A stretch of 64,000 bases of DNA from an uncultured Candidatus Saccharibacteria bacterium. GTDB taxonomy: Bacteria > Patescibacteriota > Saccharimonadia > Saccharimonadales > Saccharimonadaceae. A program made the position numbers and the translations under genes. Location: positions 12,672 through 76,671 of the forward strand of contig CAMUOM010000003.1 in assembly GCA_947090635.1 (NCBI GenBank), given 5' to 3'. The notes beneath the pieces were generated by a model. It searched no databases, had not been told where the DNA came from, and worked only from the letters and a program-made list of their open reading frames with translations. Each line of letters starts with the position of its first letter. Position 1 is the stretch's first letter. Positions 54,635 through 63,131 of this stretch are shown here, one piece after another.

Positions 54635-55504
54635 CTACTTTTTAGAGAAGAAGGTAAGGTAGCGCGGGAGCTCATCTTGTGCGGTGGCGGCAGGAATATT
54701 ATCGAGTATAAAATCTAAGCCGTCGGTGAATGCTTGATATAGAAGTGGAGTAAATGACAGCCAGGCATACCAAGTTGGTTGGCCCGCATCAAACAGCCGG
54801 CGACGATTTAGTGCCATAGTGCAGATTATACTATATAAACTTACGAGGATTAATGGCGGGACGGTGAACCAAGGGTAAATATTGTAAAATACTAGAAAAA
54901 ATATTGGTATTACGGCAATCATGAAGGCAATAGTTGCAATTCGCTTTGCGCGTTTGTAGGTAGCGCGCGACGTTCGGTAGCCTTTTGCAAAAATCGGAAT
55001 CAACGCTTCACAGAAGACATCGCGTATGCTATTAGTCGGTTGCGCCACCGGGTGTGCAAATGATGGCAGTTTACCAGGCTTCACAGCTGCGAGTAGTATG
55101 GTTTTACTGGAGCTATTGTTAGAATTAGCATCAGAGGTGGGGGGCAAAGTAGAGCTAACAACAGAAGCGGGATTGTTGATAGACACGGGGTTGGCAGTGG
55201 TAGTGGGCTGCTCGGATGAGCTAGTGGCATTAGCCGCGCCTTTAGATGGTCGAAAACTATCTGGCACGTAGTCTGACGATGCAGTCGGATACGGTTCAAT
55301 ACCACCAATCTGCTTTAAATAATTTGTCACCGGATTATTGTATATATCGGTGTATTGTTGCTGGCTGCTTTCGCTGGTAACTGTTGTGCCAGCTGGCGTC
55401 GCACTGTTGTTCTGCATAGTGCCAGCCTGAGCCGTCGCCGTTAAATTAGAACTAGGAAACGGCTGCGTCGTTTGTGTTGTAGTGGTAACTTGTTTATCTT
55501 GCAT
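54635..55504 (-). CDS. Membrane protein with DUF805-like C-terminal region
   Basis: The 289-residue protein begins with ~155 low-complexity residues rich in Thr, Ser, Pro, Asn and Gln. The C-terminal part has two to three hydrophobic segments and the string RRRLFDAGQPTWYAWL, which resembles the RLHD-tGxsGWW motif of DUF805 proteins. No function is known for that family. It is divergent from ftsA and next to the minus-strand gene at 53651. Confidence 0.6.
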   Translation of the reverse strand: MQDKQVTTTTQTTQPFPSSNLTATAQAGTMQNNSATPAGTTVTSESSQQQYTDIYNNPVTNYLKQIGGIEPYPTASSDYVPDSFRPSKGAANATSSSEQPTTTANPVSINNPASVVSSTLPPTSDANSNNSSSKTILLAAVKPGKLPSFAHPVAQPTNSIRDVFCEALIPIFAKGYRTSRATYKRAKRIATIAFMIAVIPIFFLVFYNIYPWFTVPPLILVSLYSIICTMALNRRRLFDAGQPTWYAWLSFTPLLYQAFTDGLDFILDNIPAATAQDELPRYLTFFSKK

Positions 55505-55594
55505 CTTACTAACATTATTTTAGCGCAAATTATATTGTAAGCGCAACCAAAATTTAACGTGCCATCTTAGCGTGAGCGTGTTATAATAGAATAT

Positions 55595-56860
55595 ATGGAT
55601 GATAATAGATACGGCGTAGGTATCGATATTGGCACCGGCTCAGTTAAGGTGGTTGTGGGTGTTTGCCCGCGCGACAGTGTCGAGAGCAGCGAGTCTATCT
55701 TGCCAAATATTATTGGTGTTGGCGTGCAGCCTAGTGCTGGTATGCGCAAGGGTATAATTACTGATATCACTAAGGTTTCTCGGGCGTTAGATAAGGCATT
55801 ACTGCAGGCTGAGCAGATGAGCGGTCAAGAGATTCGTCACGCTACATTTTCGGTTAATGGCACAAAAATTGCTGGTATTCAGTCGCGAGGTGTCGTAGCG
55901 GTTAACGGCGACCGTCAGACAATTGGTCCGGATGAGACCGAGCGCGTCATTAAGGCTGCTCAGGTGGTAAAGCTTGGTCCCAACCAAATTATTTTAAACG
56001 CCAAACCACGCACTTATAAAGTAGACAATCAAGATGGTATTCGTGACCCAATTGGTATGACAGGTGTTCGGTTGGAAGTTGATGCCTTTGTTACTACTGC
56101 ATTGTCACCTCAACTACGCAACATTGACAGTGTGGCGAGTAATTCTAATATTGACCAGACTGGTCCGTGTATTCCAGCGGGTATTGCGTCGTCGTCTATC
56201 GCGCTTAGCGACCAGCAGAAGGAGAACGGTGCAGCATTGCTTGATATTGGCCACTCCACAACTACGCTGGTGGTTTACGATGAGGGTGATATAGTTGATA
56301 TTAAAGTTTTGCCAATAGGCTCTAACAATATTACCAGCGACCTCGCGATTGGTTTGCAAACTGACCTCGACATTGCCGAGCAAGTTAAATTACAACATGC
56401 CGTAGCAGCACCGCAGCTTCGACGGGGTAACGAAGAAATGGTGGCAATCAAAGTAGCTCAGACGGATGGTTCTGCTCGCAAAATTGGTTTTAAGACTGAA
56501 CTAATAGATACCATTGTAGCGACACGTCTTGCCGAGTTATTTGAACTGGTCAATAAAGAGCTCAAGCGCATCCATCGCGCCGGAGCATTGCCGGGCGGCG
56601 TAGTGCTTACTGGCGGTGGTGCGAAATTACGCGGTATTACTGACTTTTCGCGCATGGCGCTACAAATCAATACACATGTGTTTGCGCCACAGAATTACCA
56701 AATGGTGTCTAAATTAGCCGCCGACCCAAGCTTCTCAGCTGCAATTAGTCTGATGGAGCAAGACCTTGCACAAGTTATGAATGAGCCAGAGCAAGGTCGC
56801 CGGCGTGGCGGTAGCGGTGGTGGCGGTATTTTCGCTAAGTTATTCCGCTTCGGTAAATAA
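55595..56860 (+). CDS. ftsA: Cell division protein FtsA
   Basis: The 421-residue actin-like ATPase starts with YGVGIDIGTGSVKVVVG (phosphate 1), has LLDIGHSTTTLVVYDEG (phosphate 2) and VVLTGGGAKLRGI (adenosine motif). The C-terminus is Gly-rich and ends in a basic amphipathic helix (GGIFAKLFRFGK) suitable for membrane binding. TATAAT lies 7 bases before the ATG. FtsA tethers FtsZ to the membrane, and ftsZ follows. Confidence 0.95.
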   Translation: MDDNRYGVGIDIGTGSVKVVVGVCPRDSVESSESILPNIIGVGVQPSAGMRKGIITDITKVSRALDKALLQAEQMSGQEIRHATFSVNGTKIAGIQSRGVVAVNGDRQTIGPDETERVIKAAQVVKLGPNQIILNAKPRTYKVDNQDGIRDPIGMTGVRLEVDAFVTTALSPQLRNIDSVASNSNIDQTGPCIPAGIASSSIALSDQQKENGAALLDIGHSTTTLVVYDEGDIVDIKVLPIGSNNITSDLAIGLQTDLDIAEQVKLQHAVAAPQLRRGNEEMVAIKVAQTDGSARKIGFKTELIDTIVATRLAELFELVNKELKRIHRAGALPGGVVLTGGGAKLRGITDFSRMALQINTHVFAPQNYQMVSKLAADPSFSAAISLMEQDLAQVMNEPEQGRRRGGSGGGGIFAKLFRFGK

Positions 56861-56871
56861 CGTAACCACTA

Positions 56872-56900
56872 TTGCCACTAGTTGTTAATATGTGTATAAT
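56872..56900 (+). promoter_or_regulatory. Promoter of ftsZ
   Basis: TTGCCA (56872-56877), 17 bases, TATAAT (56895-56900), giving ftsZ-nrdR a separate start and a ~28-base leader with AGGAGGG. Confidence 0.75.
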
Positions 56901-56934
56901 GTAATTGTGAGATTAAACTATTTTAGGAGGGTTT

Positions 56935-58308
56935 ATGCCAGAGGTTAAGCCAACAGATATTCAGGCACCTGCTGTCATTAAAGTCGTCGGCGTTGGCGGT
57001 GCCGGTGGTGCAGCAGTCAATCGCATGCGTGATGCTGGGATTGAAGGAGTTAGTTTTATTGCCATTAATACTGATGCTCAAGCATTGCAAGCATCAAAAG
57101 CAGACGTTAAAGTCCACATTGGTCGCGATACGACCCGTGGTCTCGGTGCTGGCGCCGACCCATCAGTCGGTGAAGCCGCTGCTCGCGAGAGTATTGACGA
57201 CATCAAGCAGGCGCTAGATGGCGCTAACATGGCGTTCATTACTTTTGGTGCTGGTGGTGGTACTGGTACCGGTGCTGCGCCAGTCGTCGCCGAAGTCGCC
57301 CGCGAACTTGGCATCTTAACCGTTGGTGTGGTTACTCGACCATTTACCTTTGAAGGGCAGAAGCGCCGCCAAAACGCTGACCTCGGTATTGCCAACATCT
57401 CTAAAGTAGTAGACACTTTAATTACTATTCCAAATGACCGCTTGTTGCAGACTATCGACCGCCGCACACCGTTACTTGAAACTTTCAAGATTGCTGACGA
57501 TGTCTTGCGTCAGGGTGTTCAAGGTATTTCCGAGCTCATCACCCAAAGCGGCTTAATCAACCTCGACTTTGCCGATATTAAGGCTATTATGAGTAACGCC
57601 GGTAGTGCTCTGATGGGTATTGGTCGCGCTAGTGGTGATGACCGCGCCGTCAAGGCTGCGCATCAAGCTATCGAATCACCGCTTATCGAAGTCAGTATCG
57701 ATGGTGCTCGTGGTGTCCTTTTGAATGTCACTGGTGGCTACGATATGTCAATGTCTGAAGTACAAGAGGCAGCCGACATTATTACTGCTGCCGTGGCACC
57801 AGATGCCAACATTATCTTTGGTGCCAACTTAAAGCCAGAAATGGAAGACGAGCTGATTATTACCGTAGTTGCTACGGGCTTTGATGCCAATTACTTTGCC
57901 GGCAAGGATAATCAGGGTCGTGCCACAAAAGCAGTCACTACTAAGCCAGATGACACTAGCTCAAACGACGACTTCAATAAGATGGACTTAGGCAGCATTG
58001 ACCTCGATAACGACGCCAGCAGTACGCCGGTTACACCAGAAGATTTTACAGCAGATAATGGCCATGAGGCTTCATGGACACAGCAAGAGCCTGCTAACCA
58101 AGATGACCAGCCAGAAGATGAGCCTGAGCATCAGTCTGAAATGCATCAGACAGAAGAAGACCAGCCAGCATCCGACGAACAGCCAATGCCACAGCGCAAT
58201 ATCTTAAGCCCAAATGACGACGATGACGAAGATGACGATAAGGAAGACTCAATGTTTGATACACCAGCCTTCTTGCGCCGCAAGTTCCACTTTGGTCATA
58301 AGAAATAA
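56935..58308 (+). CDS. ftsZ: Cell division protein FtsZ
   Basis: The 457-residue tubulin-like GTPase has [11 protein letters not shown] near the start and the tubulin signature [12 protein letters not shown]. The C-terminal linker (about 330-435) is long and very acidic with a run of Asp/Glu. The tail [15 protein letters not shown] contains the conserved FtsA-binding peptide. AGGAGGG precedes the ATG. nrdR follows five bases after the stop. Confidence 0.97.
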   Translation: MPEVKPTDIQAPAVIKVVGVGGAGGAAVNRMRDAGIEGVSFIAINTDAQALQASKADVKVHIGRDTTRGLGAGADPSVGEAAARESIDDIKQALDGANMAFITFGAGGGTGTGAAPVVAEVARELGILTVGVVTRPFTFEGQKRRQNADLGIANISKVVDTLITIPNDRLLQTIDRRTPLLETFKIADDVLRQGVQGISELITQSGLINLDFADIKAIMSNAGSALMGIGRASGDDRAVKAAHQAIESPLIEVSIDGARGVLLNVTGGYDMSMSEVQEAADIITAAVAPDANIIFGANLKPEMEDELIITVVATGFDANYFAGKDNQGRATKAVTTKPDDTSSNDDFNKMDLGSIDLDNDASSTPVTPEDFTADNGHEASWTQQEPANQDDQPEDEPEHQSEMHQTEEDQPASDEQPMPQRNILSPNDDDDEDDDKEDSMFDTPAFLRRKFHFGHKK

Positions 58309-58313
58309 CCGCC

Positions 58314-58778
58314 ATGCAATGTCCTAAATGCAAGTTCGAAGACAGCAAGGTACTTGAATCGCGCGACGCCGGTAGTGCCGTGCGTCGCCGGCGCGAGTGT
58401 CTTAAATGTGGCGCTCGTTACACCACTTATGAGCGCATTGAGCGCCCCAATCTAGCAGTTATTAAGAGCGACGGCCGGAAAGTGTTATTTGACCGACAGA
58501 AACTTTATAACGCTGTACAACGTTCAGTGGGGAAAACACTCGAGAATGAAACAGAGGTGGAGGAGATTGTCGCCCATGTTGAAGACCAACTTTATGCGCT
58601 TGGCGACACCGAGTATCCCTCAAGTACCATCGGCGACCTTGTGATGGACGACTTAGCGCATCGCAATGAAGTGGCTTATGTCCGGTTTGCCTCGGTTTAT
58701 AAAAAGTTTAATAATGCCGACGAGTTTGCTAAGACATTATGCGAACTACGCGAGCGTCTACTAAAGGAGAAACAATGA
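58314..58778 (+). CDS. nrdR: Transcriptional repressor NrdR
   Basis: The 154-residue protein has the N-terminal zinc ribbon (CPKC ... CLKCG) followed by RYTTYERIE and an ATP-cone domain. NrdR represses ribonucleotide reductase genes when dATP is high. No nrd genes are in the window, and no NrdR box was recognised. The stop overlaps the next start (ATGA). Confidence 0.96.
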   Translation: MQCPKCKFEDSKVLESRDAGSAVRRRRECLKCGARYTTYERIERPNLAVIKSDGRKVLFDRQKLYNAVQRSVGKTLENETEVEEIVAHVEDQLYALGDTEYPSSTIGDLVMDDLAHRNEVAYVRFASVYKKFNNADEFAKTLCELRERLLKEKQ

Positions 58779-59038
58779 GAATCGTTTTAGTTTACCGTGA
58801 ACACTCTGAAGACCGTCGTTGGGTTGAAGAATTTTTGCACGATTACCAAGCACGTACTGGTCGTGATATTGAGGTAATGGACCCAGATAGCCCAGCTGCC
58901 GTTAGCTTTTGTGGCACCTATGATATTATGCGCTACCCAGCTCTTATCGCCATTGGCAATGATGGCACCGTTTACGAACAATGGAACGCCGATAACTGGC
59001 CGCAAATCGATACTGTATCTGGCTTAGCTAATTTATAG
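58775..59038 (+). CDS. Small thioredoxin-fold-like protein
   Basis: The ATG overlaps the nrdR stop and follows AAAGGAGA, so it is chosen over an earlier frame start inside nrdR. The 87-residue product has the layout of a thioredoxin fold (IVLVYREHSEDRRWVEEF; a YPALIAIG cis-proline-like loop), but has only one Cys and no CXXC. It may be a redox-inactive thioredoxin-like protein. The assignment is by pattern only. Confidence 0.6.
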   Translation: MRIVLVYREHSEDRRWVEEFLHDYQARTGRDIEVMDPDSPAAVSFCGTYDIMRYPALIAIGNDGTVYEQWNADNWPQIDTVSGLANL

Positions 59039-59064
59039 CGTGTGTTGGCTTATCCTTAACTATA

Positions 59065-59130
59065 TTGACATTTTAGCCTTTATATGATATAGTACAAGTA
59101 TTATTGGGCAGGAGCCCCGTAATGTACCTT
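59065..59130 (+). promoter_or_regulatory. Promoter plus hairpin-TGTACATT leader, copy 3
   Basis: TTGACA (59065-59070), 17 bases, TATAGT (59088-59093) places the transcription start near 59100. A hairpin of about 8 pairs with one mismatch (59101-59109 with 59114-59122, loop AGGA) starts there and is followed directly by TGTACCTT (59123-59130), one change from the box in the other copies. Confidence 0.6.
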
Positions 59131-59146
59131 GTATGAAAGGATTGAA

Positions 59147-59728
59147 ATGGCCGACAATAACATGTCTGCGTCGGGTACAACTATGAGGCCAAATGCCGAT
59201 ATCGTTCGTTTCTGCGTCGCAGCTAAGAAAATGCGCCCTTACCGTAGCAGTATCTCTGGCACATATTACCGCCAAAGAGAAGCCGGTGAAGTCGTACCAG
59301 CCGTACTTGAGGAAGCTCATCGCAGCTTCTCCGGTCTATATCAAAGGATTGATCAATATTTCAATCCTGAAGATGACGGAGAGGTTGCTCCATCAGCTAA
59401 GCAATTAGAATCAATTGCAGTTTATGCAGCAGAAGCTTATCGTATGGTAAAGAAGCTTGGCGATTATGCTGAAAATGCTCAATCATACGACCCATGCTGG
59501 ACTATAATTTATAGTTCTACTTGTCAGATTGAACGCAATAGCTGGCTTTCTACGCTAGTAAAGTGTTGTGTATCAATCAAAGAGCTAATTAGCGATTCGA
59601 AAACATCATTTGCTGAGATTTATAGGCGATCAATTTACCGATTTAATCACCGCAACGATGAAATTCGTTCGACTAATCATGGCGCTGAGCGCAATAGTAC
59701 TTACTCTAAGTACCGCAAAAATCTTTAA
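59147..59728 (+). CDS. Unknown protein, paralogue of the 59875 gene
   Basis: The ATG at 59147 follows AAAGGA; an in-frame TTG at 59129 overlaps the leader box and is rejected. The 193-residue, mainly helical soluble protein aligns with the next gene's product: ISG, FNP, a PS...AAxAYRMVKKL-type helix, and RNSWLSTLVKC opposite RNSRLDQLIDIC. The two also share the hairpin-TGTACATT leader. No known family is recognised. Confidence 0.65.
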   Translation: MADNNMSASGTTMRPNADIVRFCVAAKKMRPYRSSISGTYYRQREAGEVVPAVLEEAHRSFSGLYQRIDQYFNPEDDGEVAPSAKQLESIAVYAAEAYRMVKKLGDYAENAQSYDPCWTIIYSSTCQIERNSWLSTLVKCCVSIKELISDSKTSFAEIYRRSIYRFNHRNDEIRSTNHGAERNSTYSKYRKNL

Positions 59729-59755
59729 GTCTTACCATATCAATATCCAACCCCC

Positions 59756-59784
59756 GGGGCGACATTAGTCGCCCCTCTTTCTTT
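59756..59784 (+). terminator. Intrinsic terminator
   Basis: GGGGCGAC pairs with GTCGCCCC around ATTA and is followed by a T-rich tail. Confidence 0.9.
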
Positions 59785-59796
59785 AATGTGCACTGA

Positions 59797-59856
59797 TTGA
59801 CAAATTAGCAATAACATGATACAATACAAAAACTTGGTGAATACCGAGTGTACATT
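59797..59856 (+). promoter_or_regulatory. Promoter plus hairpin-TGTACATT leader, copy 4
   Basis: TTGACA (59797-59802), 17 bases, TACAAT (59820-59825). The 6-bp hairpin (59833-59838 with 59843-59848, loop GAAT) begins at the predicted transcription start and is followed at once by TGTACATT (59849-59856), then GAGAGGA before the ATG. Confidence 0.65.
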
Positions 59857-59874
59857 ACATGAGAGGATATAGAT

Positions 59875-60459
59875 ATGGTAACACTAGTAGTGGAAGATGA
59901 ACCGTTGTTGCAGGAATTGTCGCCTGATATCCGCACTATCTTTAGATTGTCTGGAGATATCAGATATTACGACAACATCATTAGTGGCATTATGCGCAGA
60001 AACGATAGTCCAAAGGACGAAGTTTATTCTGCTTTAGTGCCCGTTGTCGATACTTGGCACGAAATGAGCGTGACGCTGGACTCTAGGTTTAACCCGAGCG
60101 GTGCAAATGTGCCGTCCCTCGCTGAATATAGCGAATTACACGCCATGGCATTAGCCGCTAAGCGGTTATTTGAAAGGTTAGTTGATAAAATTCAACATGC
60201 TACTGATGTGTATTGGGCGAAATTAACGCCAAGTACCACGCGCCTCTGGCGTAATAGTAGACTCGATCAACTAATTGACATCTGCCAACGCATATTGGAT
60301 ATCTTTAGAGGTAAACGAAGCCACTATTTACTAACCAAATCATACCGCAATGCGGCATGGGTTTACGTCAATCGCGATACAGTTAGGGTTAGTATCAGTG
60401 ACAATAAGCTTTACCTACATAATCATAAAAGATGTCATCCATTCTTCTCAACAAATTAA
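59875..60459 (+). CDS. Unknown protein, paralogue of the 59147 gene
   Basis: The 194-residue helical soluble protein is related to its upstream neighbour across its length at low identity (ISG, FNPSGANVPS, ALAAKRLFERL, W-x-RNSRLDQLIDIC). Its C-terminal ~40 residues differ. GAGAGGA precedes the ATG. Each of the pair has its own promoter, leader and terminator, so they are duplicated transcription units and not an operon. The function is unknown. Confidence 0.65.
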   Translation: MVTLVVEDEPLLQELSPDIRTIFRLSGDIRYYDNIISGIMRRNDSPKDEVYSALVPVVDTWHEMSVTLDSRFNPSGANVPSLAEYSELHAMALAAKRLFERLVDKIQHATDVYWAKLTPSTTRLWRNSRLDQLIDICQRILDIFRGKRSHYLLTKSYRNAAWVYVNRDTVRVSISDNKLYLHNHKRCHPFFSTN

Positions 60460-60478
60460 GGTAAAATGATTACCACCC

Positions 60479-60507
60479 GAGAGGCACTAAGTGCCTCTCT
60501 TTTATTT
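60479..60507 (+). terminator. Intrinsic terminator
   Basis: GAGAGGCAC pairs with GTGCCTCTC around TAA and is followed by TTTTATTT. Confidence 0.92.
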
Positions 60508-60534
60508 GTGATTATAGATATTTTGTGGTAAAAT
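60506..60534 (+). promoter_or_regulatory. Promoter of rpmG
   Basis: TTGTGA (60506-60511), 17 bases, TAAAAT (60529-60534), 9 bases before the ATG. Confidence 0.5.
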
Positions 60535-60543
60535 ATATTTGAT

Positions 60544-60765
60544 ATGGCAAAGAGTAATAGCAAGTCAAAGCGCAAGTTCATTGGCTTAGTAAGTCCGGAT
60601 GGCAAGACCCGTCTTTATACGACCGTCAACCCACAGAATCGTACCAACAGCAGCCAAGGTAAATTGACGCTTAAAAAGTACAATCCAAAGACTCGTCAGC
60701 ATGAGGTATTCACCGAAACCAAGAAGAACCTCGGCCGCAACGAAGTCAAACCAAAGAAGCACTAA
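60544..60765 (+). CDS. rpmG: 50S ribosomal protein L33-like, zinc-free
   Basis: The 73-residue basic protein matches L33 in the YTT...LKKYNPKTRQHEVFTETK region, where zinc forms have LKKYCPRCRKH. Both Cys pairs are absent. It is ~20 residues longer than usual. The start lies close to the -10 box with no clear ribosome-binding site. Confidence 0.85.
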   Translation: MAKSNSKSKRKFIGLVSPDGKTRLYTTVNPQNRTNSSQGKLTLKKYNPKTRQHEVFTETKKNLGRNEVKPKKH

Positions 60766-60775
60766 TTGTCTTCTA

Positions 60776-60806
60776 AAATACCGCTCCTTCTGGGGCGGTA
60801 TTTATT
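60776..60806. terminator. Bidirectional terminator
   Basis: AAATACCGC pairs with GCGGTATTT around a GC-rich loop, with A and T runs on both sides, between convergent genes. Confidence 0.85.
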
Positions 60807-60819
60807 CTGTAAATGCATG

Positions 60820-61455
60820 TCAGTCAATAAAATCGATCTTATTCGCCAGCCACACCCCAATGCGTAACATCTTATCTAGTGTTATCAACTGTGTTGGCTG
60901 CGCTAAAGAGTATAGATAAACTTTTTTAAAGTTAAACTCCATATCAATATCGCGAAAATACGCGGTAATCATGTTTTGCACGTCAACAGTTAAGGCTTTT
61001 TCAAGGCGTGTGATATCTTCTGGCAATACATAAATCGCGAATTGTCGCACAAAAGCGTCAACCAACGGGCAATTAAGACTGGCTGGGTCAAGCTCGTACA
61101 TTGGCAAATAAGAAATCAACGCCACGCCATACCCTTGGTTGTTATTACGACTGTGCAGATAAATGTGCGGCATAATTGCTCGATCCATATCAACTTGGCA
61201 AATTGTCCAAGTACGTTTAACGTCGCCATTGACACCATATAAATTATGCGTCCGCTGCAGTAAATGAACCCGATGACCACCGGCGTAGCCAGTAGTATAG
61301 TTGTCATCAATTTGGTCTGGCGAAGCAGTAATGCCGCGCACCGGCGTATAATCGGCATCACGCCCAGCAATTGCTGTGCCGTAATATACCAGCCCATACT
61401 GCGACGCTATTTTACCAAAGGCGGGGCGGTCATATTTACTTGGACGAAACTTCAT
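60820..61455 (-). CDS. Unknown protein downstream of glucoamylase
   Basis: The 211-residue soluble protein has no membrane segment and no recognised motif. Its start lies 20 bases inside the end of the GH15-type gene, indicating coupled translation in a three-gene operon with the two glycoside hydrolases. A link to glucan use is suggested only by that position. Confidence 0.65.
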   Translation of the reverse strand: MKFRPSKYDRPAFGKIASQYGLVYYGTAIAGRDADYTPVRGITASPDQIDDNYTTGYAGGHRVHLLQRTHNLYGVNGDVKRTWTICQVDMDRAIMPHIYLHSRNNNQGYGVALISYLPMYELDPASLNCPLVDAFVRQFAIYVLPEDITRLEKALTVDVQNMITAYFRDIDMEFNFKKVYLYSLAQPTQLITLDKMLRIGVWLANKIDFID

Positions 61456-63130
61456 TAATCTCTCCGACGCGAATACCCAAAAAATTACTTAGTTCAGCAA
61501 TTGGCGAATGTCCTAGAGTCTCGAGTGACATATCAAGTGCACGCGTAAATGGCGACCGACCCGAACGGTCAACCGTCGGGGCAACATTGATTGCCTCAGC
61601 CGCCATACGATAGCTAATCGAGCCGGCATCGTCCTTAAACTGCTCATCAGCCAAATCTGCCAACGCATATAACGCTCGCTGAGCAATTGCGTCAACCTCA
61701 GCACTAAATGAACAATCGTTATCGCGTCCCCAGCTACGATAAGTTGGCCTAATGCGCAGCATATCGTGATCAACTGCGTTGGCTAAATCTGTAGCAAGAG
61801 GCGAAATTAGCTTCTTGTAGATGGTCTTCCACTCGGTTATCTTATCGCCCATTCTAAGAGCCTGTCGTACCGCAAAATTAAAGCCTAAAATCAGCATCGA
61901 TACCACATCTAACTCTACCGGTGACGCCGGTTTACCATGCTGCACTAAGGCATGACGATTACCAATTGGTGCGCCATCAGCCCGATAACGGTCATTAAAG
62001 TACGCGCTATCTGCTCGGACGCGCGCCAGATAATTGTACAACGCTAAAACTTCTTTAGTATAGCCAAGGTAGGCATAACAAGGCGCCGCATAAGCCGCCG
62101 CCATCACCTGGCAATGCTGGTTAGAACCAGCGGGGTGGGCTAGAGGCTTTAATGGGTCGCCATTTTCGCACTCATACCGCAGTAAATCAGAAATCACCGC
62201 ACCGTGGTTATCGGTTGCCGCCTTCAATGCTACTAAATCATTAACATATTTTGCCAAATCAATTGGGTATTGCGCTGTTTGCTGACGCGTATTTAAAGCG
62301 CCCAATGCCGGCTTAATCCATTCCGCCCAGTGGTCGTTGGTGTTGCGCAGACGCGACGCGACATCTTCGCGCGCAAACTTACTAAGTTCAGTGATAGCTG
62401 CATTGTAATCCGCGCCCGCTGCTAAGTGATAACAGACACGTGCCGAAGCTAGTGGGGCAATATTAAGCTCAAATTCCATAATAGAATCGGTCAAGCCATG
62501 CTCAAGTGGATTGCCGCAAAGATTGCCATCATCGGCATCACACCACGAGCCAGCCATATAATTCTGACCACCAGCGTCGTTACCGAAACGCCCCACGCTG
62601 AAGCCAGACCAACCAGCTTCCTTCTGATTGTAAACATATCCGGTCACAGCATAGGCCGCTAGCTGTCCATAATGGCAGATTATCGGCAACTTGAGTTGCG
62701 GCACCGTGTCTACTGGCAAGTACTCAACCGTATCATCGTCATGTTGACTAAGTACAAACGATTGATAGAGGTAGAGCTTGGCGTGACGTGGACGATTAGC
62801 TGTGTTGATGACGTGAAAATTACGCACCAAAACATTTAGGTCGTAATCAACAAAGTCTTGAATCTCAATTCGAAAATTTAGCCACGGATTATCCGCCACC
62901 ACATGGCTAATTGGCCGCCCTGGATAGTACGACAGCTTGATATTCCATGTACCATCATCAAGCCAGTGAATTGCGCCACCAGTAAACAGGCCAATCTTAT
63001 GCGGCAGGGCATTACGCATCAAAGCATTATTGCCACCTACAAATGGGAAATATAGTTCATAAACGGCACCGGACTCATTTAAATTAACCGCCAGACTGCC
63101 GTTCGAGAGGAGGAGGTTTTTACTTACCAT
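61436..63130 (-). CDS. Glucoamylase-like glycoside hydrolase (GH15 type)
   Basis: The ATG at 63130 follows AGGAGA two bases after the upstream stop; a longer frame would enter the GH57 gene. The 564-residue protein has the layout of bacterial GH15 enzymes: an N-terminal beta-sandwich (NGSLAVNLNESGAVYELYFPFVG) and an alpha/alpha-barrel-like part. Such enzymes release glucose from alpha-1,4-glucans. No signal peptide, so it should act on internal glycogen or imported dextrins. Catalytic glutamates were not pinned down. Confidence 0.75.
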   Translation of the reverse strand: MVSKNLLLSNGSLAVNLNESGAVYELYFPFVGGNNALMRNALPHKIGLFTGGAIHWLDDGTWNIKLSYYPGRPISHVVADNPWLNFRIEIQDFVDYDLNVLVRNFHVINTANRPRHAKLYLYQSFVLSQHDDDTVEYLPVDTVPQLKLPIICHYGQLAAYAVTGYVYNQKEAGWSGFSVGRFGNDAGGQNYMAGSWCDADDGNLCGNPLEHGLTDSIMEFELNIAPLASARVCYHLAAGADYNAAITELSKFAREDVASRLRNTNDHWAEWIKPALGALNTRQQTAQYPIDLAKYVNDLVALKAATDNHGAVISDLLRYECENGDPLKPLAHPAGSNQHCQVMAAAYAAPCYAYLGYTKEVLALYNYLARVRADSAYFNDRYRADGAPIGNRHALVQHGKPASPVELDVVSMLILGFNFAVRQALRMGDKITEWKTIYKKLISPLATDLANAVDHDMLRIRPTYRSWGRDNDCSFSAEVDAIAQRALYALADLADEQFKDDAGSISYRMAAEAINVAPTVDRSGRSPFTRALDMSLETLGHSPIAELSNFLGIRVGEINEVSSK

Positions 63131-63131
63131 A

